Below are positions 14,497-20,769 of a stretch of DNA of 20,769 bases, one piece after another. Origin of the DNA: Methanimicrococcus sp. (GTDB lineage: Archaea; Halobacteriota; Methanosarcinia; Methanosarcinales; Methanosarcinaceae); contig WRDC01000010.1 in NCBI GenBank assembly GCA_009783635.1, positions 1 through 20,769 on the forward strand, read 5' to 3'. The translations under genes and the position numbers were made by a program. The notes beneath the pieces were generated by a model, which saw nothing but the letters and a program-made list of their open reading frames with translations, was not told the origin of the DNA and ran no database searches. Numbering within the stretch: the stretch's first letter is position 1; the number at the start of each line of letters is the position of its first letter.

Positions 14497-15654
14497 TCAT
14501 TTTTTGATTGCCATACTCAGCAATTCAACGATGTCGATGACGGGAATATCGCCGCCGGCATCACTTAAATTGCGGAGGCAGAGCGGGCAGGCCGTGATGA
14601 TGTATTCAACACCCGCCGGCACATCTTCCAGCCGGCGTTTGGCCATAGCCATTGACAATTCATTATAACCGGAACGGACCCCGCCGCCTCCGCCACAGCA
14701 CCTTGATTTTTCGCGGCAGGCTTCCATTTCTTTAAAATTATCGGCGCCGACAATTTCACGAATCAGAGCGCGGGGTTCTTCAAAGATGTGGTTATGGCGG
14801 CCGGAGTGGCAGGAATCGTGATAAGTCACCGGAATGTCAAGTTTTTGAATGCCGGAATTTTCGGCGGCCACCCATTCTTTGAACTCTTTGATATGAGACA
14901 TCAGGTATTCGGAAACGGTCATAACCGTAATGCCGGTGAGATCATAGTCGTTTTTGAGCGTGTTGAAGCAACCGGCGCAGCTTGCAATAACTGTATCGGC
15001 CCCGCTCTTTTTGATTTGCTCAGTGTTGTGCTTCACTAAACCGGCGGCTTCGTCACTGAGACCGAGACGAAGAAGAGGGGAACCGCAACACTTTTCATCT
15101 TCTAAAAGGCCGACGCCGAGGTTTTTGAGAATTCTGTAAGTCTTCAGCGCGGTTTTCGGATAACGGTAAGAATCCAAACAGCCGACAAAATAAACGGCTT
15201 TCGGTTTCTCAGGCAGTTCAAGTTTTAAACCGGAATTGCCGGCTTCTTTTGTTTCGCCGGCACCGTTTTCTGCTTCTTTGAGCCAGCCGAGTCTGTCGCC
15301 GTCATCGCCGAGCGTATTGGAATACCGCGCCACCGTGTCGCGGATTTTGGCTTGCGTCGGCGTCATTTTTCCGAGTTTGGCCAACCCCTCGCGCGCCGTT
15401 TCCACCAACTTTGGCGGGTCAACGCCGGCCGGACAAGCTTCCGTACAGTAGCCGCAGGTCGTGCAGGTATTGATGCTGTCAAAAACGGAATCATCATCCA
15501 GTACCCCCTCGTAAACGCCGCGGATAATCAGAATGCGGCCGCGCGTATTCTTGGATTCGCGGCCCGTTTGCTCAAAGACCGGACAAACGGAGCGGCAATT
15601 GCCGCAGCTGACGCATCTGTAAAGGTCCCTGATATCCACTTTTTCAAAAGACAT
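14497..15654 (-). CDS. HdrD/GlcF-like (Fe-S)-binding oxidoreductase subunit
   Basis: A 385-aa iron-sulfur protein with two 4Fe-4S ferredoxin motifs: C14-x2-C17-x2-C20-x3-C24-P and C64-x2-C67-x2-C70-x3-C74-P. Two CCG domains follow: KCCGSPL near 185 and RCCGGGGGV near 330, each with a distal paired cysteine motif (CAGC; CPLC). This layout is shared by HdrD, GlcF and lactate-utilisation proteins; CCG domains bind non-cubane or 4Fe-4S clusters. Because the FAD oxidase gene lies 33 bases upstream, it probably accepts electrons from that enzyme and passes them to a membrane carrier or to disulfide reduction. The start has GAGGT (complement of 15664-15668) 9 bases away. It is soluble as far as the sequence shows. 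Confidence 0.87.
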   Translation of the reverse strand: MSFEKVDIRDLYRCVSCGNCRSVCPVFEQTGRESKNTRGRILIIRGVYEGVLDDDSVFDSINTCTTCGYCTEACPAGVDPPKLVETAREGLAKLGKMTPTQAKIRDTVARYSNTLGDDGDRLGWLKEAENGAGETKEAGNSGLKLELPEKPKAVYFVGCLDSYRYPKTALKTYRILKNLGVGLLEDEKCCGSPLLRLGLSDEAAGLVKHNTEQIKKSGADTVIASCAGCFNTLKNDYDLTGITVMTVSEYLMSHIKEFKEWVAAENSGIQKLDIPVTYHDSCHSGRHNHIFEEPRALIREIVGADNFKEMEACREKSRCCGGGGGVRSGYNELSMAMAKRRLEDVPAGVEYIITACPLCLRNLSDAGGDIPVIDIVELLSMAIKK

Positions 15655-15687
15655 TATTGAAAAACCTCTTTAACTCTCATGATGCTT

Positions 15688-17058
15688 TTACATTCCGAGT
15701 TTCCCCGGATTTAAAATGCCGTTCGGGTCAAATGTTTTCTTAATCGCTTTCATAACATCAAAGGCCGGGCCGCACTGCTTTTCCAAGTACATGCCGCGGG
15801 CTGCGCCGATGCCGTGCTCGGAACTGACGGTCCCCCCAAGTTCAATGGCCGCCAAATGCAATCTGTCGGCAGTGTTATGAATTTTTTCCCACTCTTTTTC
15901 ATCCAGCACATCGATGAATAAACCGACGTGGACCGTACCGTCGCCGGCATGGCCGTAAATCATCGGCGTCAGGCCGGCGTCATTTGTAATTTCGTAAACT
16001 TTTGAAATCATTGCCGGCAGTTTCTGAATCGGAACGCCCAAATCTTCACCAACGTAAATACGGGTTTTTGTCGGATCAAGTTTAGAAACGGCCGCGCCGA
16101 GCAGTCTTCTGGCATCCCAGATTTCTTTCATTTTGACCGGGTCGTCCGTAATCAGAATGCTGCTTGAAATATCTTCGCAGGCTTTTGCCAGCAATTCCGC
16201 GGATTCGCCGGTGGTGGTTTTGCTGCCGTCCACTTCAAAAAGAACCACATCGCCGTCGCGCGGAAGAATGACATCCGGGTCCAGCTTTGCCAATACGGAG
16301 ACGGAAGTCTTATCCAAAATTTCACATGCGGACGGCGTCACACCTGCCGCAAAGACGCGGGAGACGGACAGACCGGCATTTTCGGGAGACGGGAAAGAAA
16401 TCATAATCATTTTACGGGCTTTCGGCAGCGGCGCAATTCTCAAAACCGCTTTCGTAATGATGCCGAGCGTTCCTTCCGAACCGACAAAAAGACGGGACAA
16501 ATCGTATCCGGACGAGGATTTTAAACAGTTCGAACCGGTGTGAATAACGGTGCCGTCGGCCAAAACGACTTCCAAATCTAAAACATAATTTTTCATCGTC
16601 CCGTATTTGACGCAGCGCATACCGCTTGCGTTATTCGCGATCTGGCCACCGATGGTACAGGTGGCCGCGCTGCCCGGGTCCGGCGGGAAAAAGAAACCGT
16701 ATGGTTTGAGCGCTTCGTTAAGTTTGTCGGAAACAATTCCGGGCTCCACTGTGACCTGAATGTCATTGATGTCAATGCTGATGATTTGATTCATTTGAGA
16801 CATATCCAAAAGAATGCCGCCTTTGACAGGAACGGCGCCGCCGGCAAGCCCTGTGCCTGAGCCGCGCGCTGTGACGGGAATCAAATGTTTGTTCGCGTAA
16901 GCCAAAATTTGAGAAACTTCCCCGGCGGTTTTCGGGAAAACAACATAGTCGGGACGGCCTTTGATTTGAGACCCGTCACCGGAATAGCAGCAAAGCTCCG
17001 CGGGCGCCGCCGTTGCGCGGCCTTCACAAATGTTTTTCAGTTGTTCATCGTGGTCCAT
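15688..17058 (-). CDS. FAD-linked oxidase, GlcD/D-lactate dehydrogenase-like
   Basis: A 456-aa flavoprotein of the FAD-binding type 4 (vanillyl-alcohol oxidase) fold, expected to oxidise D-lactate, glycolate or another 2-hydroxyacid. The FAD domain shows RGSGTGLAGGAVP, the PPDPGSAATCTIGGQIANNASG segment, and GSEGTLGIITKAVLRI. The C-terminal cap has HAGDGTVHVGLF, SSEHGIGAARG, and the characteristic ending FDPNGILNPGKLGM. I chose the ATG at 17058 because the resulting length and first residues match the family; an in-frame TTG at 17112 would add 18 unlikely residues and lacks a ribosome-binding site. The Fe-S gene follows 33 bases downstream, forming a two-gene operon. The exact substrate is not determinable here. 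Confidence 0.87.
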   Translation of the reverse strand: MDHDEQLKNICEGRATAAPAELCCYSGDGSQIKGRPDYVVFPKTAGEVSQILAYANKHLIPVTARGSGTGLAGGAVPVKGGILLDMSQMNQIISIDINDIQVTVEPGIVSDKLNEALKPYGFFFPPDPGSAATCTIGGQIANNASGMRCVKYGTMKNYVLDLEVVLADGTVIHTGSNCLKSSSGYDLSRLFVGSEGTLGIITKAVLRIAPLPKARKMIMISFPSPENAGLSVSRVFAAGVTPSACEILDKTSVSVLAKLDPDVILPRDGDVVLFEVDGSKTTTGESAELLAKACEDISSSILITDDPVKMKEIWDARRLLGAAVSKLDPTKTRIYVGEDLGVPIQKLPAMISKVYEITNDAGLTPMIYGHAGDGTVHVGLFIDVLDEKEWEKIHNTADRLHLAAIELGGTVSSEHGIGAARGMYLEKQCGPAFDVMKAIKKTFDPNGILNPGKLGM

Positions 17059-17110
17059 TGAAAATACCGGTTCAAGTTCATTTAAAGTAATAAAAACGAA
17101 TTCAAAATAC

Positions 17111-17142
17111 AAGATATGGTTTGATCAAGATATGGTTTGATT
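17111..17142. repeat. 16-base direct duplication upstream of the FAD oxidase gene
   Basis: AAGATATGGTTTGATC at 17111-17126 is followed immediately by AAGATATGGTTTGATT at 17127-17142 (15 of 16 identical). It lies in the leader between the TATA element and the start codon of the minus-strand oxidase gene. It could be a slippage product or a paired binding site. Confidence 0.85.
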
Positions 17143-17160
17143 AGAAACTCATGCGGTTGC

Positions 17161-17172
17161 TTATATATATTA
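17161..17172 (-). promoter_or_regulatory. TATA box for the FAD oxidase/Fe-S operon
   Basis: TTATATATATTA is the strongest TATA-like element in the window. On the minus strand, initiation about 25 bases downstream would be near 17137, giving a leader of roughly 80 bases to the ATG at 17058 that includes the 16-base duplication. Confidence 0.5.
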
Positions 17173-17256
17173 CGGGTCTTTTAAAGAAAAGCGGAAAGCA
17201 ACAGCTGTTTGCCAAAAAGAAAGAATCATTTAAAATGAATCATTGGATGATTCAAG

Positions 17257-17733
17257 TTATTTTTTTGCCGATTCTTTGGAAGATGCTTTTTTCGAGGGTT
17301 TGGGTGCGGGTTTTGTAACCTTCTTGAGAGGCTCTTTTGCCGCCGCAATCTTTTCCGCAGCTGTTTTGGCAGCGGTTTTTGCGGCTGTTTTGGCAACCGT
17401 TTTGGCAGCCGCGGCCTTTGAAACCGGCTTTGCCGCAATCTTTGCGAGCTCTTCTTCAACTTCCTCGGCGCCTTCTTTGTAGAATTTCTCTTCATTCGGC
17501 TGAAGTTCATGGAGCAAACGGAGGAATTCACCGGCGTGGACCTTTTCTTCATCGGCGATGTCGAGCAATACTTCTTTGGCGAGTTTGTTGTCGGTGGATT
17601 CTGCAAGCTGTTCATACAGTTGAATCGCTTCATACTCAGCCGAAACCATAAAGCGGATGGCGCGGACAAGTTCTTCATGCGTCAACTTACGGCCGTTTTT
17701 CAGGCCGGTGAAAGGATTACCAAATTCAGGCAT
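17257..17733 (-). CDS. Ferritin-like (Flp/rubrerythrin-type) protein with a lysine/alanine-rich tail
   Basis: A 158-aa protein. Residues 1-96 form a two-helix ferritin-like domain: LVRAIRFMVSAEYEAIQLYEQL supplies iron-ligand candidates Glu33 and Glu35, and IADEEKVHAGEF has Glu62/63 and His66. Such short domains assemble into oligomers that bind or oxidise iron and in some organisms are encapsulin cargo. No encapsulin gene is visible here. Residues about 97-158 are an Ala/Lys/Pro/Ser tail with repeated AAKT units, similar in composition to histone H1 tails and to lysine tails of DNA-binding Dps; I infer possible nucleic-acid binding. The promoter places the start of transcription at or next to the ATG, with no ribosome-binding site, so the mRNA may be leaderless. 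Confidence 0.82.
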   Translation of the reverse strand: MPEFGNPFTGLKNGRKLTHEELVRAIRFMVSAEYEAIQLYEQLAESTDNKLAKEVLLDIADEEKVHAGEFLRLLHELQPNEEKFYKEGAEEVEEELAKIAAKPVSKAAAAKTVAKTAAKTAAKTAAEKIAAAKEPLKKVTKPAPKPSKKASSKESAKK

Positions 17734-17756
17734 GTGATATAAATTTGTGCAGCTTG

Positions 17757-17764
17757 TATAAATA
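17757..17764. promoter_or_regulatory. TATA element between the divergent ferritin-like and arcS genes
   Basis: TATAAATA on the plus strand (TATTTATA on the minus strand). On the minus strand it sits 24-31 bases before the ferritin ATG (17733), predicting initiation at the start codon. On the plus strand it lies 64-71 bases before the arcS ATG (17828) and could also serve that gene. Confidence 0.5.
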
Positions 17765-17827
17765 GTTTACAAAAGAAAAGACGGTTCTTAAAGAGGCTTT
17801 TTATTGAATGACGGGATTTAAGAGCCT

Positions 17828-19975
17828 ATGACTAAATTTTTTGAAACCGATGAACAAGACGGCCCCGCTCGCATCGGAAAACTTTACATTTATTCAAACG
17901 CCGCCGAAAAAACGGCGGCGCCTATTCCTTTTATCCAAACGCCTTTTTTGATCGATTCGGAAAAAGCCGCCGCCGGCGATTCCTATCTTATTAAAAATCT
18001 CGGAACGCTCTGGAACAGCGGAACGGATGACGAAAAAAACGCGGCCGGATTTCTTGAAAAGATTCAAAATTCGGGAGACGGGCAGCTTTTAATTTTGCCG
18101 AGAAACCAATTCACGCTGACCTACTCGGAAGAAGAGAATGAAAAACGCCGGCGTAAAATTTATGAACAAACGGGAGTGGCGGAACTCATCGGAAAACGGC
18201 CGACAGCCACCGTTATTCGTCCTGTCCGGTATTCTAAAACGCCCGAGCCGGAATGCGCCTGCGGCGAAACATCAGAAACCGACCTCAATCCAAATCAATC
18301 TGATTCTGCCGCTGAAAAAGCGTTCTCCGCCGAAAAAGCGGGCTGCGATGTTTACATCATGGAAAGCGCCGGCTCGTTTGAAGATGACGCCATCGGTTTC
18401 TTTGAAGCTTTCCGAAATGTTAAAGAACGGCTGCCGGCGGATGCGGCGCTTTGGCTGCCGAACTTGGCGACACCCGAGAATGCCGCCGTTTTGATTTATC
18501 TCGGCGCCGACCTTCTGGACACAACGCGCGCGGAAATCGCCGCGTTTTCCGGCAGATATATGACGGCGGCCGGCACATTTTTCTTAGAAGATATGACGGA
18601 ACTGCCCTGCCGGTGCGCCGCTTGCCATGGAAAAACGGCAGCGGATTTAAGGAATATGCCGGCCGTTGACAGAAGCCGTCTGCTTTCGGAACACAACATT
18701 GCTGCGCTGGAAGCTGAAATGTCTCTGGTTCGCGAAAAGATTCGAAGAGGCGCTTTGCGTGAATATGTTGAAGGACAGTGCCGGACACGAACGTGGCTGA
18801 CGGGACTGATTCGCTTATTTGACAGAAGCCCGCTTGCCGAAATCACGGCGCCGGCATTTCGCCGAAACACGATTTACGCAACAACGTCGGAGTCGCAGAA
18901 CCGCGCGGAAATTCAGCGTTTTTCGCGGCGGATTGTTGAAAATTATGAACCGCCGAGAAAAGAAATTTTGATCATTTTTCCGTGCTCGTCCAAAAAACCG
19001 TATTCGATATCGGCATCACATCAAAGATTCATTCAATCCATTGAAAGAAACCGCAGGTACGTCAATGAATTGATCCTCACGTCTCCGATGGGCATCGTTC
19101 CGAGAGAGCTGGAACTGACTTATCCGGCCGCGCATTACGATACGACTGTCACCGGCCATTGGGATTTGGAAGAACGCGCTTGGGTCGGCGGTTTACTGGA
19201 GACTTATCTTCTGAAAAACAAAAACCTGTATAAACATATTATCGCCCATGTTGAAGGACCGTATCGCGAAATCTGCGAAGACGTTGCCAAAAGGCTGGGA
19301 ATTTCCGTGACATATACGGTTGAAAAGAGCCCGACGTCCCCAACGAGTTTGAAAAACCTGAGAACGGCCGTGGACAAAATCGTAGAAGAAGCCACTCCAA
19401 AAGAAGCCCCGGCTCCAAAAGAAGTCTCGGCCCCAAAAGAAGTCTCGGCCCCAAAAGAAACCCTAAAAGAAAGTCCGGCCGGCGAATCAAAGACGCATAA
19501 ACCGCGGCCCGCATTGTTGAAAAGAAGCGGAAACGAAGAAAAGCTGGATCAAGCGAAAGCGATTGCGCGGTATCAGCTCGGTCCGCTTGCCGATTCGCTG
19601 TTTACGAAAGAAACGGCAATCAAAGGCAATTTCCCGAAATTCATGCTTTTGGACGGCACAACACAGCTGGCCGTTTTAGTGCCGCAGTTCGGGCAGTTGG
19701 CGTTTTCAATTGCTGCCGCCGAGAAATTGATCCAATCAAAAGATTATACCGGCCAATATACCGTGACAATCGACGATTTTCTTCCAAAAGGATCGCTACT
19801 GGCGCCCGGAATTGTGAAAGCCGATCCGGCGATTCGCTCCGGCGATGAAGTCATCATCCTCGGGAAAAACGTGATCGGTGTCGGAAAAGCGAAAATGTCA
19901 GGCGTTGAAATGAATTCATCAACAAAAGGCATCGCGGTTTTGCCGAGGCACACGAAATATATCACTGAACCGTAA
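17828..19975 (+). CDS. arcS: Archaeosine synthase ArcS
   Basis: ArcS acts on preQ0 at position 15 of archaeal tRNA, adding lysine to form the archaeosine precursor (completed by the radical SAM partner RaSEA, which is not in the window). The 715-aa protein has a TGT-like N-terminal region with the zinc site C261-x-C263-x2-C266-H267, a central domain with PCSSKKPYS and SPMGIVPRELELTYPAAHYDTTVTGHWD, and a C-terminal PUA RNA-binding domain (about 640-712, from ILLDDFLP-like strands to GIAVLPRHTKYI). It is somewhat longer than usual, with low-complexity insertions near 140-170 and at 515-560, where PKEVSA repeats occur. The initiation codon has no strong ribosome-binding site; a transcript from the shared TATA at 17757 would have about a 40-base leader. 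Confidence 0.9.
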   Translation: MTKFFETDEQDGPARIGKLYIYSNAAEKTAAPIPFIQTPFLIDSEKAAAGDSYLIKNLGTLWNSGTDDEKNAAGFLEKIQNSGDGQLLILPRNQFTLTYSEEENEKRRRKIYEQTGVAELIGKRPTATVIRPVRYSKTPEPECACGETSETDLNPNQSDSAAEKAFSAEKAGCDVYIMESAGSFEDDAIGFFEAFRNVKERLPADAALWLPNLATPENAAVLIYLGADLLDTTRAEIAAFSGRYMTAAGTFFLEDMTELPCRCAACHGKTAADLRNMPAVDRSRLLSEHNIAALEAEMSLVREKIRRGALREYVEGQCRTRTWLTGLIRLFDRSPLAEITAPAFRRNTIYATTSESQNRAEIQRFSRRIVENYEPPRKEILIIFPCSSKKPYSISASHQRFIQSIERNRRYVNELILTSPMGIVPRELELTYPAAHYDTTVTGHWDLEERAWVGGLLETYLLKNKNLYKHIIAHVEGPYREICEDVAKRLGISVTYTVEKSPTSPTSLKNLRTAVDKIVEEATPKEAPAPKEVSAPKEVSAPKETLKESPAGESKTHKPRPALLKRSGNEEKLDQAKAIARYQLGPLADSLFTKETAIKGNFPKFMLLDGTTQLAVLVPQFGQLAFSIAAAEKLIQSKDYTGQYTVTIDDFLPKGSLLAPGIVKADPAIRSGDEVIILGKNVIGVGKAKMSGVEMNSSTKGIAVLPRHTKYITEP
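19397..19468 (+). repeat. 18-base tandem repeats inside arcS
   Basis: Three to four units of CCAAAAGAAGTCTCGGCC encode PKEVSA/PKEAPA (residues 524-547) in a linker between the central domain and the PUA domain. The unit is a multiple of three and frame is kept. Confidence 0.88.
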
Positions 19976-20042
19976 AAGCGGTATAATCAATCGTATTTGG
20001 TTCAAATCAGCCGGATCAAAATCAAATTCAGAATTTTTAAAT

Positions 20043-20116
20043 CGAGCAGAAGGCTACTCATTCATTGAGTAGCCGGCTTCTCGCACCGCCGCGCATACAG
20101 TTTCGCACGGCGGTTC
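20043..20116 (-). other. Paired inverted repeats resembling the domain V-VI end of a group II intron
   Basis: Two adjacent hairpins lie between the convergent arcS and surface-protein genes. On the minus strand the first is GAACCGCCG...CGGCGGTGC (34 bases, 20083-20116; 7-bp perfect stem extendable to 10 with one U-G). The second (20048-20081) is AGAAG-like arms with a perfect 9-bp stem (GGCTACTCA with TGAGTAGCC) and a 3-base bulge, followed by GCTCGAT. The order and sizes recall group II intron domains V and VI with the 3' end, but the upper helix and two-base bulge of domain V are not convincing and no domains I-IV are present. It may be a remnant, or an unrelated double hairpin terminator. 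Confidence 0.35.
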
Positions 20117-20147
20117 AATAACTTGAGTGTAACCTCATATTTTGCCG

Positions 20148-20155
20148 TTTTTTTT
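20148..20155 (+). terminator. T8 run, probable arcS terminator
   Basis: Eight T on the plus strand lie 172 bases after the arcS TAA and overlap the stop codon of the convergent surface-protein gene. Confidence 0.35.
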
Positions 20156-20769
20156 ATTCTTCTTCCTCTTCTCGATGTTTCCAAACAAACAGGTAAATGC
20201 TCACTGCTGCCAAGAACAACAAAATGATACCTGCGAACGAATATTCTATGATCTTCGGCGGTTCGCGTTCTCTGCCCGGCTGTTGTTCCTGCGGGTTTGA
20301 TCCGGGCTGAGATCCTCCGGAAGTTCCTTCAGAGGGATTCCTGATTGTTGCGTTGCCGGTGCCTGTGCCCGTAGATTTAGATTCCTCATTTAAATAAACA
20401 TCCAAGACGCTGTTGTTATCGTCCCTAATGAATGATGCAATCTTCGGCAGAGCCGGATCATACGGCGTGGCATTTAAGACATAACCGGCAGGAGCCGGCG
20501 CGTCGGATGAAGTTACTCTGTAGCCGGCCCAAATGACCAAAGCAGTGTCATAAGTGCCAAGATGAGTCGGAGTGGCGCCCGCAAGATAATATTTAATGTT
20601 GATCGTGACAGTATCACTCAAATTCTCATCCAAATAAACCATCAAGAGACCGTTGTCTTCATCCACGATGAAAGATGCAATCTTCGGCAGAGCCGGGTCA
20701 TACGGCGTGGCGTTTAAGTCATAGCCTGCAGGAGCAGGCGCATCGGATGTCGTCACTTTATAACCGGCC
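20154..20769 (-). CDS. C-terminal part of a repeat-containing membrane-anchored surface protein (partial)
   Basis: The minus-strand frame is open from the right edge to TAA at 20156-20154, giving about 205 residues; the N-terminus is outside the window. Two copies of an 80-residue repeat are visible, one truncated by the edge (GYKVTTSDAPAPAGYDL and GYRVTSSDAPAPAGYVL, each followed by PALPKIASFI and a D/N-rich DVYL strand). The arrangement, with a preceding VTINIKYYLAG segment, resembles MucBP-like beta-grasp repeats of adhesins. A Gly/Ser/Pro/Gln linker with TGTGTG follows, then one membrane helix (YSFAGIILLFLAAVSIYLFVW) and a KHREEEEE cytoplasmic tail, so it is anchored with the repeats outside. 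The true partner is unknown. Confidence 0.8.
   Translation of the reverse strand, partial: AGYKVTTSDAPAPAGYDLNATPYDPALPKIASFIVDEDNGLLMVYLDENLSDTVTINIKYYLAGATPTHLGTYDTALVIWAGYRVTSSDAPAPAGYVLNATPYDPALPKIASFIRDDNNSVLDVYLNEESKSTGTGTGNATIRNPSEGTSGGSQPGSNPQEQQPGREREPPKIIEYSFAGIILLFLAAVSIYLFVWKHREEEEE
20391..20769 (-). repeat. 240-base direct repeat encoding 80-residue surface-protein units
   Basis: Near-identical stretches start at 20433 and 20673 (GATGCAATCTTCGGCAGAGC and on through the CATACGGCGTGGC core), an exact 240-base period. Copies differ at a few positions; the second is cut by the window edge, so the number of units is unknown. Confidence 0.9.

Noticed and set aside
17828..19975. tRNA-guanine transglycosylase (TgtA) rather than ArcS
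   Set aside because: The zinc motif and PUA domain are shared, but the PCSSKKPYS and SPMGIVPRELELTYPAAHYD motifs are characteristic of ArcS.

Overview
The window looks like chromosomal DNA from a methanogenic archaeon. It encodes archaeosine synthase (ArcS), an archaeal lipid CDP-alcohol phosphatidyltransferase, the archease/RtcB tRNA-ligation pair, a DUF531 protein (a family I know mainly from methanogens), a glycolate/lactate oxidase plus HdrD-like Fe-S pair, TATA-box promoters without bacterial -10/-35 elements, and a tRNA-Thr lacking an encoded CCA. The PAS protein resembles membrane sensor proteins of Methanosarcinales. A prephenate dehydrogenase of Clostridia type and an adhesin-like surface protein suggest a gut or otherwise bacteria-rich habitat. 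A gut-associated member of the Methanosarcinaceae (for example Methanimicrococcus-like) would fit, but that placement is inference.

Layout. 1-159: tail of an unidentified gene. 450-3571: plus-strand cluster larE, GNAT acetyltransferase, tyrA, DUF531. 3676-5996: DEDD exonuclease, YbjQ-family protein and DUF368 lipid-carrier transporter. 6227-6298 (minus): tRNA-Thr(UGU) with a hairpin plus T-run terminator. 6456-7067: a class II aldolase interrupted by one in-frame TAG. 7197-13365: lipid synthase, archease, rtcB, an MBL-fold hydrolase and a long YgiQ-type radical SAM protein. 13549-14397: a membrane PAS protein with a degenerate histidine-kinase stub. 14497-17733 (minus): HdrD/GlcF-like Fe-S protein, GlcD-like FAD oxidase and a ferritin-like protein with a histone-H1-like tail. 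17828-19975: arcS. 20154-20769 (minus): C-terminal part of a repeat-containing, membrane-anchored surface protein running off the right edge.

Two cross-cutting observations stand out. First, seven plus-strand genes are followed, starting at or within about 20 bases of the stop codon, by short direct tandem repeats of 11-29 bases whose unit differs for every gene. In two cases the repeat includes the stop codon and in one it encodes the last residues of the protein. Similar arrays inside genes have units of 18 or 24 bases and so keep frame. Second, none of the 19 recognisable protein genes ends in TAG, whereas the aldolase contains one in-frame TAG between its first and third zinc-ligand motifs. 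This is what amber (pyrrolysine) decoding would look like, although a simple nonsense mutation is not excluded.

Functional themes are RNA processing and modification (archease, RtcB, ArcS), lipid and lipid-carrier metabolism (CDP-alcohol phosphatidyltransferase, DUF368), tyrosine biosynthesis (TyrA), sulfur transfer (LarE) and electron transfer from 2-hydroxyacids (GlcD-like plus Fe-S protein).
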